This document shows positions 1 through 12,300 of a stretch of DNA of 64,000 bases, piece after piece (within the stretch, counting starts at the first letter, position 1; each line of letters begins with the position of its first letter). The translations under genes were made by a program, and so were the position numbers. The stretch comes from Bolinopsis microptera. Taxonomy: Eukaryota > Ctenophora > Tentaculata > Lobata > Bolinopsidae. The notes beneath the pieces are model-generated. The model was not told the origin of the DNA and did not search any database. It saw only the letters and a list, made by a program, of their open reading frames with translations. The stretch lies in assembly GCF_026151205.1 (NCBI RefSeq), contig NW_026971780.1, forward strand, positions 17,741 to 81,740. Direction: 5' to 3'.

Positions 1-225
1 CTCCACTTTCATCAACATCAACTGCGTCCACTAAATACTCTGCTCCTGTAGCTCCACTAATCAGGTCTGTGTTCTGAGGAGGAGTATTGAAGTCTGATTT
101 TAGCTGGTACCAGGAGTATGCTATAATACCAGTTCTTCCAGTAGCTACACAGGACAAAGTAACAGTTCCACCAGGATTAATAGTTTGTGACTCAGGTTGT
201 GATGTTAACTTAAATATATCAGGAC
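1..225 (-). CDS. Partial Ig-domain exon of a neighbouring receptor paralogue
   Basis: Open in one frame from the acceptor at about 226 to the window edge. It encodes the first Ig-like domain of a second receptor gene: the Cys of strand B (LSCVATG), the Trp of strand C (YSWYQL) and the start of the F-strand region. It matches the first Ig exon of the large receptor gene at 39041-39264 with about seven mismatches over 224 bases, most of them at the N-terminal end, while the flanking intron is unrelated beyond a few bases. This shows a tandem or dispersed paralogue in the same orientation whose remaining exons lie to the left of the window. Its signal-peptide exon is not certain. Confidence 0.85.
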
Positions 226-561
226 CTGAAATCGATATAGATTTAAATATTAATAGTTATTGATGTATTGAATGAGCCAAAAACTTGAAACATAAACTAT
301 TCGGCATTCTTAAAAATTCGCTAGGTAATTAATAACTTATAAAGGGAAGAATGCGACAGAGAATGTTGTACCCTTCTTTTGTATGAATGGCATTTGACAA
401 AACTTATAACTTTATAAAGACTAATTACCGCATTTTGAGTTGTTAAAAAGTAGACATAGCACAAATCTGAAATTGTAGTTCTTTTTAGGCATTGAGAATC
501 CTCCAATAACAAGTAAAAAACTTCAATAAAGATGATGTTCATGATTTGTTGTAATTTAATA

Positions 562-611
562 TCACTTAAAGCAGATATTATTTATATATAAATAATATCT
601 GCTTTAAGTGA
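562..611. repeat. Perfect 50-bp palindrome
   Basis: tcacttaaagcagatatt is followed by an AT-rich centre and then its reverse complement. It could form a hairpin or be the remnant of a miniature inverted-repeat element. No target duplication is evident. Confidence 0.7.
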
Positions 612-731
612 AATTGAACATAATCGTTAAATTTACAAAATAATTTCCAGCAAATTTGCAACAGTCAAGATACCCTACAAATTAAAATGTTCAAATTTTA
701 GAATATAAAATGAACATTCAATTTGACTTAC

Positions 732-751
732 AGAAGCAAGAAGTTCTTCAT
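732..751 (-). other. Possible signal-peptide first exon of the left paralogue
   Basis: An ATG followed by MKNFLL and a GTAAGT donor ends in phase 2, as does exon 1 of the large receptor gene. No second signal exon between here and 225 could be found, so this is only a candidate. Confidence 0.2.
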
Positions 752-1249
752 GTTGACATGGTCGTACCTCCATTTACGTTGGCTACACCATAATAACACT
801 ATATGATTGAGAGAAGAGGTTACTCAACAAATCACATTTATTGAATTGAATTATTGTACACTTAACTATCTCCCTGGCGCTGAGATTTGGAGTGTAAATA
901 TAACGTGTGCAAAACCCAATTTAAGAAGAATTAGTACCTCTACTCGTGCATTCTCCGAATGATTACAAATAAATTATTGAAATTTAACCTTAAAATCACT
1001 ACTTATGTTGATCACCATCCTTTCAGCTTTGTGAGTGCCGTCTCTTCAACTCGGTTACTCGATGTCTTAGGGCTGCGCGGTATGATATTAAAATTTCACG
1101 AAAGATTCGGTGGTAGACTCTAAACTCTTAAATTATATCACAGTCAAAGTTCTGTCGGTTTTGGTCGAATTACTTTGGAGATTATCGTCAAGTTGTACGG
1201 AAATATTATATAAATATAATATTGTTAAACAGCTGTGTGACGATTTTAA

Positions 1250-1287
<38 letters not shown>

Positions 1288-1820
1288 GGGGGGGTTTCAC
1301 TCTAATTTTCTTGTGAAATTTGATTGATAGCAAGCGACCAACAAACTGCCTGGTAAAATCAGAATTTGGCAGCCTAACTCAAAATTCCACTCCAAACTTA
1401 AGGTCAAAATGCGATTTTACGTTGATTATGAAAATTTCATGAAAAAATATTGAAACCTATTGAGTTCTATTGTTTTGAGCGAAATCAGTTTCGCAAATGT
1501 TTGTTTGGGAACCAGCTTTGTTCACTGGTTAATGTTTACTCAAGAATTTATACATACAATAATATACAATAATTATATACCTAAATCTGCTAGTATAAAA
1601 CCTAAATAACTCTATAAATATACTCCACACGCAATTATGGACCTGGAAGTAAGATTAAATACATCAGCTTAATACACAAATCAAAACAAAATTCTAGAAG
1701 ACTGACAGTCTTGTGTTGAAAGACGAATATGATTTAGGAGCTTATCAAAAAAATTTAAAATCTTAGCGAACCAGGAATCCATGAATCCAAGCAAAACTCT
1801 GTCTTAACACATTTCAATTT

Positions 1821-2744
1821 TCAAACAACAATTTTGTCCACACTACACACTTTGCCTCCTTTTATGAAGTGTCTCTTATCTGGCTCGTCGTTCGATCTCT
1901 TCTTGAGTTCTAAAACAAGCTTTTGCTGTTCGGCACGTTCCTCTGGAGACCTATCTGTACTGATAAAGACTTTACTGAAAAGTTCTGAGCTACGGAGATG
2001 CCTTGCTCTAGTCAAAATCTGCTGCACGATTGTGGAGCTCGTCAAAGTCACATTAACAGGTCTATCAGCCACCTGTTTCTTATCCTTGGATTTATTCAAA
2101 CCAATTCTGCTAGCTTCTATTTTTGGCTTTTCGCCAAGTTCTAACAACACTTGACCGACCTTGTCACATAAAAGCTCACCTTTCTCTTCTTTAAGACCAA
2201 ATAACATCAGATTCCGACTTCGGTCTCCTTCTGCTACAACATCCTTAATGACATTCTTAAAAATTTTTCTATCCGAATCCAACAAAGGACCTGCTGCTGA
2301 GGTTTTTGATGCCTGTACTGCGGCGCTGTATGTCTTCAACTCTGATTTCACAGTATCCTCGACTGATGCTACAACAACAGATTTCAAGTCATCAAGCTGC
2401 TTGTCTTTGGCAGCTAGTAGCTCTTTCTGCAATACAACTACTGTCCCCTGACTGTCAATTACATCGGAGTGCAATTTCTGATTATATTTCTCCAGCCGAT
2501 CAATGTACAACGACTGTCTATACATAACTTTTAACGCAGCGTTAAGACTCTGAGCCATGACTTCCCTGGAGATTTCTCTTTTACCACTGAAACTCTGAAC
2601 TGCACACGCGTTAACATGATCTGCTTTAGCAAGCCCAAGAGTTTTCCGGATCCATTCAGCTGCATCATCTTTCACTTCATCAAGCTTATAAGCCACGTAT
2701 TTCTCCGATTTATACATCACACAACCACGGCACCGGTTAAACAA
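1821..2744 (-). CDS. LINE ORF1-like protein of an ORF1-only retroelement, copy 1
   Basis: An uninterrupted 307-codon frame. The N-terminal half is helical and probably coiled-coil. The C-terminal half has the hallmark of CR1/L2/RTE-type ORF1 RNA-binding proteins: RSRNLMLFGLKEE, then RPVNVTLTSST, then FISTDRSPEERAEQQ, then KRHFIKGGKVCSVD. A clear homologue lies at 34359-35228 on the other strand. The first in-frame ATG may be too early; MYKSEKYVAY is an alternative start about 10 residues in. No reverse transcriptase follows on the same strand (below 1821), so this is either a 3'-truncated LINE or an ORF1-only element like mammalian HAL1. The intact frame suggests a recent insertion. Confidence 0.75.
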   Translation of the reverse strand: MFNRCRGCVMYKSEKYVAYKLDEVKDDAAEWIRKTLGLAKADHVNACAVQSFSGKREISREVMAQSLNAALKVMYRQSLYIDRLEKYNQKLHSDVIDSQGTVVVLQKELLAAKDKQLDDLKSVVVASVEDTVKSELKTYSAAVQASKTSAAGPLLDSDRKIFKNVIKDVVAEGDRSRNLMLFGLKEEKGELLCDKVGQVLLELGEKPKIEASRIGLNKSKDKKQVADRPVNVTLTSSTIVQQILTRARHLRSSELFSKVFISTDRSPEERAEQQKLVLELKKRSNDEPDKRHFIKGGKVCSVDKIVV

Positions 2745-2770
2745 GCAAGTCTTATCAACGTAATGATAAG

Positions 2771-2788
2771 TAACTGATAAGCGAGCAC
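2771..2788 (-). other. 18-nt leader shared with the ATM retrocopy
   Basis: On the minus strand GTGCTCGCTTATCAGTTA sits just upstream of the ORF1 frame. The identical 18-mer is at the very 5' end of the ATM retrocopy (15459-15476). Sequence after it differs in the two places. It may be a trans-spliced leader or a shared 5' end of retroelement RNA. Confidence 0.5.
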
Positions 2789-4251
2789 AAACGTATTGAA
2801 AAGTGTAATTACTGAACTGAAATATCGTGAACTGAGATATAATGGGCGATTTTGTTCATTTTTTTGCGATTATTTAAACTCAGAATCCATAGTTAGGTTA
2901 ATATTGAGCTAATAATCATAACTCGGTCATTTTTGTCTAATCTTGATGAAAATTCATGTAAGAGTTTAGAAGACCACTAGCTACAAGTAGAGCACATAAA
3001 ATCTGGGTTTTAAGCATGTTAAGATGATTTGGCATAATTGGGCATAATTTGGACCAAATATGGGCGTGGCTGTCCCGCTGGCACCGGTGAGCACCCAGAG
3101 TCTGCAACCCCTCAAAACTTCGGTCACAATATGCCCTAGTGTGTTGGTCAATTGCTATCTCAAATTTCACAAGAAAATCAGGGTGAACCCACTTAAACCC
3201 CGAAACCTCGAATCCTTTCATCGAGGATATTGAGTTGAAGAGACGTCAGCGGAATCATACTGCGATATTTCTTGAGTGTTAGCAGGTCTGTGATACATGC
3301 ATCAAGATAATTTTTGGATTATAATAATGCTGAAAGAATTGTGATCGACATGAGTAATTATTTAAAGCGAAAGTACTTCATTAGTAATCGTTCGGAGAAG
3401 ACACATGGTTCGAATTCTTCTTGCTAGTTGTGTACAAGTTCTAGCAAAAATCCAAGTCTCTGCGCTGGGGTGACTATGTACTATCGAATAATTACAAATT
3501 ACTTTGGTAATACAGAGTGTTTCAAGACTCGTGTCTTGAAACACCCTGTAGATAAATTAAGAAGAATGTTATTGTAAATTGAACACGAGAATAAAAACTA
3601 AGCTGGTCATATATTTATTCAATAATCAAACGGCTTATCATATCTAATACAGAATTATTGAGCTTATCAATTAAATTTAAATAAGAAATTATCAAATATG
3701 TAAGAAAATCTGAAATATAACATTAAGCAGTTTAAAAAAATCAAAATATGAACTTTCTTAACATCGGATAGTCTAAATAGATTAAAAAATCGAAGACGGA
3801 AATGTATGGCTAAAGGCTCCCAATCGAGCCAGTATTGAAGAATATATTCAGCCAAGTCCTAACCGTGTTCGCGTTGTTGCTGTATATCAGTGGCTGTGGG
3901 AACTGGGAAGGCTTCTAATCATCCCATAAAACAATATCCATACATTAATAACGATTATGATATCTTTGAAAATAAGCTTGTTAAAAACATGTTTTTAACA
4001 GCCGACTTTCTTGTTTTGAGTCCTATATTTCCTCTCCTAAGTCAGAATGTGGTTGCACTCATGGGCACAATCAAGTTATAGTCTTCTGTCACTATCCCGC
4101 TGTCACTACAGTGGAGAAGACTAAATGTAGCGCCAGGGTAATGACAGAGCATCAGTCAGCACCGCAGAAGTGACTTTCCATGTGGGATAATATCAGAAGC
4201 ATTATGTTATACACTTTCATATTCTTCAAAAAGCACACATTTTAAGCTGGT
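2789..4251. other. Intergenic stretch between receptor genes
   Basis: No gene is supportable. It contains a hairpin at 3517-3545 (gtgtttcaagac and its complement around a 5-nt loop). The 3' untranslated region of the large receptor gene must begin at 4251 and run leftward; no confident polyadenylation signal was picked. Confidence 0.5.
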
Positions 4252-5407
4252 TCACTTTAACTCATGATTGTGATAAATTGTAGGTTCTTTAATATTGTTT
4301 CTTATTATGTCTTCATTTCGAGCATAATCATATGGTGTATCATCTGGTGCAGCAACAGTTTGTATCACAACGTCATTATACACGTGACCAGTAGTGGGCG
4401 AGGTTCCAGCAACTGTGTTGACATAAGTAGCCTCTTCGGGGGTAACATGGAGAACAACATTATCATAGTTGTGTCCAGACGGGGTAATCACTTCAGCTTC
4501 CCTCGTTTCCATCTTCAGCTCCCCTCCTTTCAGGTTAGAAACACCAGTATTTACATAAACCACATTTCCAGCAGATGAATTATTCTGATTTCGTAAGCGC
4601 AGAATATAAATCCCAAACACAACAAGTAGAATGAAAAAAATAAGTGCAGTACCTGATGCTATCCAAACTCCAAGAAATGGGGCAGAGTGGTCTGAAACAT
4701 TAATAAAACTATTAATTACAAAACTTTCACAGATATTAATTATTTAGAAATGTAGAGTTATCTGTTTCATTAGCAGATGAGAGAACTTTAATGTAGGTGT
4801 ACACTGGTCAGAAAAATAAAAATTGTCATACATCCAGAATCCAGATCCCGATGGCACCATGACGGCCCTGTGGCGGCACTTTAGTCATGGTACCATCGGG
4901 ATCCGGATATATGATCATACAAATTGTTTCTCGACTTACTTTCACATCCGGTAATGGTAGGACCACTAATCAATGTTGATGATTTACATGATTGACTAGA
5001 TATCATATTTTGGGCGTTACAGGAGAAATTATATTTTGCATAATCGCACGTGGTTGTGACATTGAAGACAAACTCCTGAAAATGATTTGAATATAATGGG
5101 GCAAATTTTATTCTCTATATTACAAGTGCGGGCCACAGCAATACAAGAACTCCACGAGAAAGCTAAAGAAAGATATTTTAATCGAATTTAGCCTATTTCA
5201 AATATATGAAGCTAAGAAAAAAAAATTGCAATTTTCAAAAGACTTGGCACTCATAACATTTTCAGTTCTAATGAACAAAAATAAAATTGGAAAGAAAATA
5301 AACCGTTAAAGTAGTAGATATAGGATCAGTAGATTCTGGATTATGAATAGTAGGCAGTGTACCGTCCTGTTTCTCGTAGGTTAAACTTGCTGACGGAGCG
5401 GGAAATC
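4252..5407 (-). CDS. Receptor exons 25-27: last Ig half, membrane helix and tyrosine tail
   Basis: Exon 25 (5407-5304) continues domain 17 with [15 protein letters not shown], directly resuming the strand left by exon 24 across the 15-kb insertion. Exon 26 (5075-4940) has the F-strand Cys (YNFSCNAQN). Exon 27 (4691-4252) encodes a helix ([20 protein letters not shown]), a basic stop-transfer RLRNQ, and a tail of about 110 residues with YVNT, YDNV, YVNT, YNDV, YDYA and YHNH. Four of these fit Y-x-N, the Grb2-type SH2 site. A small hairpin at 4841-4906 lies in the last intron. Confidence 0.85.
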
Positions 5408-8400
5408 CTGGAATATAATATGATGCATCTGTGAAGTGTGAGGCCACAATTTAACTTGTCATACTTTATTATAGAATAGTGAGGAGTATTAACACCCTAC
5501 GCGCGTGGGGTGGACTCTTGGGGTGGACTTTTATTCAGCGCGTATTTTGTAGCCTGTTCAACTTGACGTTTTGAATCGTTACTATCTCAATGTCACAGAT
5601 ACATAGAATGTGAGGTGATCATCTTAAAGAGAAACGTCTCAGCTTTCACCTGGTGTAAAGTTTATCTTTGTTCTCAAAATATAGCTCGCTCAGTGTGCAA
5701 CAGAAGTTGACATTACAATAACCACGTCTGCGACCGGTCGTCAGTTACCGGAGTCTTGCACAAAATTGGGTCCCTAAATTAAAATTTTATGACACAGTTA
5801 CGATGAACTAGTGTCTAGGGAAACATTTGGTAAAAGTTTCAACTCTCTACTATAAAAATAGCTATAGTTATTGAAGATAAACCGTGAGAAAATTCCTCTT
5901 GTCCGGATCGACGCTCTAGGAACCTTCCTTCTGTACCACGTGACAACGATTAGAGCGTCACGTGGCCGTCACGTGACACAAGTGCGCGCGTTGACTCGAG
6001 CATTCTCGTGGGAAATCCTGATTGCCTGATCGATCTCCTGGGAAATCCTGATTGGGCGTGAAAATACCGGAAACAGGAAAGAAAACCTCAAATTTGCAGT
6101 TCATTTCCTCAGTGCCGTCAGTTGTGTTCGTTTGCCCTGCTAAATAAATTTCACTCCGCCATAATCCCCTACTGCCCTATCCAATGAACTGTTTCTGTTA
6201 CAGCTGTCATTCTGTTAACTTGCTAACTTAGTCTTATAAATGAGCAGCTGATCGATTAATTGCTTGAACTGTGCACCCTTTGTTTTTTAAATACATAAGG
6301 TCAATTTTTCCATCGTGAAACTTAGTCACTGAAGACAACGCAATCTGGCTCTGCCTAGATCATTTGGAACATCCATAGTTAGCAATACTTTAATCGTTTA
6401 GCCAGTTATCAATGCCACATAGTAGATTTTAGCCTGTTCCAATCATTCTTATGTCGAGTTAATGAAATTTATGAAATTGCCTACCGTTCAAATCGCTCTC
6501 TGTTGTTAGCACCACACTGATTAACTACAATGTTCCAATTTTTTAGATAAATTATGTCCGACAACGCAAATTTTGTTTGTACTACTTGTTCTAAGAAGTA
6601 TCGGACGAAGTGCGGCCTGCAAAAGGTAATACTCCAGTAACGATCTACTTTTATCATCTGTCCTCTGAATCTGAATTATGCCGCCATTTTGCCACGATAA
6701 ATGTCTCTTGTACTTAAAGATTCCATTCATAGCAAATTTTTATTCTTACATCTTACCATCAATTTTTCATGATTCAGCACACTCGAATGAAACATAAGCA
6801 GGAGAAGCGGGAGTTTATTTGCCTGGAGTGTGCGATAGTGTTGCCAGAGAGGCATAGTTAGTAACATAATTACTTTGTACATTGTAGAATAACTTTCTTC
6901 CTGCTTGCAATTATAGGTATTCCGATATTTGGGCGCTTTTCGTAGGCAATATAGCAATGCAACTGTTGAGCACTTATTTGCAGAGAATTATTTGCTTAGA
7001 TAACCTGCAAAAATCTCGTTATTTAACAATTCATGCCGCCTAGGATTGGTGAGACATATGAAAGAGGTACACCAGCCTCGAAAGTTTCAGTGTGATTTCT
7101 GCACTGATGAATTTTGTAGAGGTACGTTAAATAACTAATTGAAAACAATTCATAATCATTTGATATGAAAAAATTAAAGACTGCTGTTTGTAGAAAGCGG
7201 ATTTCTGGTCACAAGTCGTAACGTGAAGTTTGCCTTTCGTCGTTCAGTTAGCCAAGTTTCCGGTATGATTTTATTCACACTGTCTCAAACTGCGTCTTTA
7301 CCGTTTCGATAACATCTGTTATCTGGCATAATTTTTGCTTACCTCAGAATACAACAAAAAACGACATATGAGAGTGGTACACAAATCATTGATCGATCAG
7401 CTGCTCCTTGATACAGCATAGTATACATGGTATAGATGATTTGACGAAAGCCTATTCGTGCTGTAACAATTTATAAAATAGCAGATAGTTATGGTGTAAT
7501 GGCACGCAAGACTAAGACACCCCTGTCCTCCAGAAAGCACAAGAAAAGGCACTTTGTAAGCTATGTCTTTTCCAATATTAAATCCAATGTATCACAATCT
7601 GTGGACTTTTTACTCAAAAACTAGATTGATTAATTGATAATTCATTGCTGATTGTTCACGCGCCCTGCATGGAAGTATAAAAATCGTAATCCAAATACTC
7701 CAGGAAGAATTGAATCAAGCTCAAAAGAAAAGAAGGGAATCTGGATCCTTCGTCGGATCGTCACAGAGCTTAGAGGGGAGCTCTACGCTTCACTGGGCAT
7801 GCAAAGCAGGGAGAGTGATGGAGGCGGAGGCACTGCTGGCTGCTGGAGCGGACATTAACAAGTTGGACAGAGCGCAGTTTAACCCTTTCATGGACGCGAT
7901 CAACTCAGGTAAATCATTCGACCGCCTTAACAATATGGGTTTATCTAACATTGGTAATAGTAGCAAGAGGTTTTAGTCATACGTTTGATTACAGCACAGT
8001 GTGAAACCCTGAAGCATACGTCGAGCTCTAAACTCTGTTTTGTCTAATAATCAATTATTTGAATATTGAAGGATTAAATTTGGTATCTTGATGATCACAT
8101 AATTAACAGGACAGGTCGACTGTGCTAGATGGCTGCTGAGGCAAGACGGTATAAAGCTCCAGCCCGAGATATGGTCGTTTTGTAGGGAGAGGGGGCTAGA
8201 GTCAGTGCTAACAGAAGGTAAAATCCTGAACTTTAGTTCATTGATTAAAAATCGCCATTAACAGACATAAAATCGTTCAGATGTAAAAATTATTTATTCA
8301 CTATTTTGCATTACATTTAGTTATAGGACTGACATGCGACATCCGTCGTTGACCTTTGTCTTTATTTCAGCAAGGTACGGAGAGCGATCCATGGCTGTCC

Positions 8401-9320
8401 CGATAGACCCACTCAGACTCCTGCCGGAAGATACCCCTCCGGTTGATCCAGATGAGACAGTTCTAGCAGATAATCAGTTACAGACTGAAGAACATATCCC
8501 ACTGATCAATGCATCAACATCTGCAAATGAAGGTACTTCAATCTGCTCTTCTTGTATATGTCTTTGTGCCTGCGTCTGTGATTGTACTGAAGTGTACTCT
8601 GTGTGTTTCTGTCTGTGTGTCTTTGAATCGTGTGTGTGTCTCTGATTGTACTGCGTGTGTCTGTAATTGTAATGTAGTGTACTGAAGTGAACTATGTGTG
8701 TTTATGTGTCTGTGTGTTGCTGGGTCTGTGTCTGTGTGTCTCTATGTGTGTTTCTATGTCTGTGTGTCTGTGTGTGTTTATGGGTGTGTGTGTGTGTGTG
8801 TGTGTGTCCGTGTCTGTGTGTTACTGTGTCTGTTTGTGTGTCCGTCTGTGTCTGTGTTTATGCATGTGTGCCTGTGTCTGTGTGGCTATGTCTGTATGTG
8901 GGTGTGTGTGTGTCCTTGTCTGTGTGTATCTGTGTCTCTCTGTGTGTCCGTCTGTGTGTAACTGTGTCTGTCTGTGTTTATCTGTGTCTGGCTGTGTCTG
9001 TCTGTGTGTCTGTCTGTGTGTCCGTGTGTGTCTGTGTGTGTGTGTGTGTCTGTCTGTCTGTGTGTGTGTGTGTCTGTCTGTCTGTCTGTGTATCTGTGTC
9101 CGTCTGTGTGTCCGTCTGTGTATGTGTTTATGCCTGTGTGTCTGTGTCTGTGTGTCTCTGTTTGTGTGTCTATGTCTGTCTTTATCTGTGTCTGTCTGTA
9201 TCTGTGTCTGTCTGTGTGTGTCTGTGTCTGTGTCTGTGTGTCTGTGTGTCTATGTGTCTATGTGTCTGTGTGTGTGTGAGTGAGTGCAGAGTGTGTATCT
9301 GTGCGAGTGTGTGTGTGTGT

Positions 9321-9358
<38 letters not shown>

Positions 9359-12300
9359 GTGTCTGTGTGTACTGTGTCTGTCTGTACCTGTGTCTGTCTG
9401 TGTGTGCCTGTGTCTGTGTGTCTGTGTGTCTATGTGTCTATGTGTCTATGTGTCTGTGTGTGTGTGAGTGTGAGTGAGTGCAGAGTGTGTATCTGTGCGA
9501 GTGTGTGTGTGTGTCTGTGTGTGTCTGTGTGTGTCTGTCCCTGTGTCTGCGTGGGTGTGGGCCCATGAGTTGCTGCATTAAGTTTTACCCTGCGTCTTGC
9601 TGCACTAAAAACGTCTTGCAGATCTCCTTGTTACGGGAGGCTTTGACAAGGTTGTACAAGAAATAGCAGAGGCCCTTGCTGGAATGAAAGATGTCCACCT
9701 AAAAGATCCGTCGCTGTTGATTGGGCTGAAGAATTTTTTGAAGATGGTTTGTTATGGTACGTTGGCAGCAGACTTCCTACCATTTCTGTCGTTTGTTGAT
9801 GCAGCACAGAAACAGTTCTGTCTTCTTAACCGGCAGAAACCAATCAAACCTCACAGAGACTGCTCTATCTACTTTGGTAATTTTCAAGATATATATTTTG
9901 AATTAAATTCATGAAACTGAACAATTTCAATTTTATTTGCAACCATTGTTCAGTTTATCGAAGGAGAACGGTCATTTTTTACAAAATGTTAAACGCCACC
10001 TTACTTATCACTTATCAGGTCAGGGTGTTCACTTGTTTGGGGAACAGTACCAGAGATACTGCTTGGGGCAGAACAACTTGTTCCACGTCTTGGGAGTCCC
10101 TGCCCTGAAATCTGTCATACGAGAGGAAACTCAGATTGAGGACCAAACTGCTCCAGGACTGAGCAGCTTCATGTTGGATCTTGCTGCGGAAACGTTTAAG
10201 GGCAGACCGGTGAATTTGAGCCACGATGAGCGAAGTGTAAGTTTTAAGATTTCGCCTAAATCATAGTTACTAGTTAGTGATACAATGAGACACATATTAT
10301 GTGATACTAGTGGGTCTAATTCTAATAATATAATCTGAGTGTAACCTAGGCACATTTCATCATATTCATATTCTTGGGACATAATCAAATAACTATGGAA
10401 ACTAGAATGAATTAAATGAGAATTGGCTGCCTTCTATAATCGCACGGACACATTTTCTTCAAGATATGGTATTGACTATTGCCCTTTATTAAAAGTTAAA
10501 ACTATCATACCTTATTAAGGTAAACAATTCAGGTAAAGCAAATGTTTGATCAAGGGGTGGGAAGACCCGTATATCCTGGGACAAGTATTGAAGAGGCAGA
10601 GAGGAAATTTGAGATGTTCCATTGCGAAGTAGATGCTATGTTAGCTGAGCTGGTTGAAAACTGCACCAACTACCCCTTAGTACAATCCCATGTTCTAGGT
10701 TTGTGATTATCATCATGAAATTATTATTGCATAACCAGGTGCGTAATCTCAAGTCGAGAGCACATTTACCAGGAAATCGATATCGATAATTAAAAAAGTT
10801 AATATCGGAAAGTTATGCATGTAATCGAATGAAATTATCGCAAATTCATATCGTTTATTTATTCGGCCAGCGGCAATTTCATTAGCGATACTTATTTTCA
10901 GACCTTTTCACAAAACTACCGACATACCTGAAGCGGGTTACAGCACTGATAAGTTCGGATAAAAAGTACGAGCTTACTCTTGCATCTAAGGTTAATTTTA
11001 CACATCAATACCCTGTAAAAATTACTAGTTACGGGATTAATTTCAACCCTCTAGAAGGCAATATGAAAAAGTATAACATTTTTCTGGGCTTTGTTCGGTC
11101 AAAATACCGTTTCACCTAATTTCTAATTTTCGACTGACTGGAATCGTTAACATTGTTCAACATCGTACAACATTGCCTTTATCATGTTTAGATCAAGAAA
11201 GCTAGAGGGTTCGCTGTTGATAGTAGTCGAGGAGACAATAACCTCGGAAAGTTTGAGTATCTGTTAGTGAGACTACGCAGAAAGATAGACAGCGTACAAG
11301 GTAAAATTGTTGTTGCTCGGGCATGAGTCTTTCTTCGCCAAGGCCCAAGAACATAACTTGTGTCAAAAATATTTTTGAGGTATGGTAACAGGTAATTATT
11401 CGCCATCTCGTATCTTAACAATTTATGATTAATAGACCCTCTCCTAGGAGTGTTACAACGCTTAGCAGACCTATTATCTGCAATTGTTGCTGCGGTGTAT
11501 GGTTCTTCGAGATTTCTTTCCTTGCCGGAAGTCCAGTCTGGTGTCCAAGAACATCGGTACACGAAACAGCGTACAGAGGCATGGTTTACTGCAAGGGCTG
11601 ACGGCTCTATCTCTTCATCTGATCTTGCTGCAGGACTAGGATACTTTTCTGTCTCGAGGGCTCGTGAAATTCAACAACAGTTGTGGAATTTGGTGAGCAA
11701 GAAATGTTTTATCATAACCACTTTTACAGTAAATTGTACAATTTTAATTCAGAACCGTCAAAATTTTGAAAGTTAATCGGATGACGAGATAACATTAACA
11801 GTAACAGTAGGTAGTCAGTCATATTCACAGATCTGAATTGTGCAGGCAAATTCTAGACGTCGCGTTGTCAATGAAGAGCACGATAATCCTGTTCATGACG
11901 AGGCTGATGCCGAAGCGGATGATATTCCTGCTGGACCCTTAGATGATGAGGTTTATTTTTTTTTCTGCACCAACCTCGACGAAATCTCGATAAAATGTGT
12001 AGCCTTGAATCTCAGAAAAAAACATTCCAGTTTTAGATCGTAGTCTTCAATTGCTAATCCAATTTTCGACAGCATTTCTTTTTATAAGTTAATATTTCCA
12101 GGCAATTGAGAATATGCGGTACGGTACTGATTCAGAGCCGCATGCTGTGGCAACTTTAGTCAGCAACGTTTTGCCGATAATACCAGAGTTTGCTGATCTC
12201 GTATATGTAGAAGAAGGTAAACTTCACTAGTTCACGTCACATTTCTCTCACATTGCTCACGATTGCGTATTTTGGTACCTTTATCCTACAACATGGGTTT

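Larger units (their letters stand above)
226..1820. other. Non-coding stretch with a long G homopolymer
   Basis: No supportable gene apart from the candidate exon at 732-751. A run of 36 G (1250-1285) followed by TT and seven more G lies in otherwise AT-rich sequence. Short frames through the run encode only polyglycine or polyproline. Confidence 0.6.

Noticed and set aside
7490-7555. Possible extra exon ([16 protein letters not shown]) of the transposon gene
   Set aside because: Its acceptor cannot be joined in phase with the exon ending at 7420 without a stop; joining 7420 to 7676 keeps the frame.
8687-9568. Long frames rich in Cys, Val and Ser
   Set aside because: They come from a TG/TC microsatellite in an intron of the transposon gene; several frames are open at once over the same bases.
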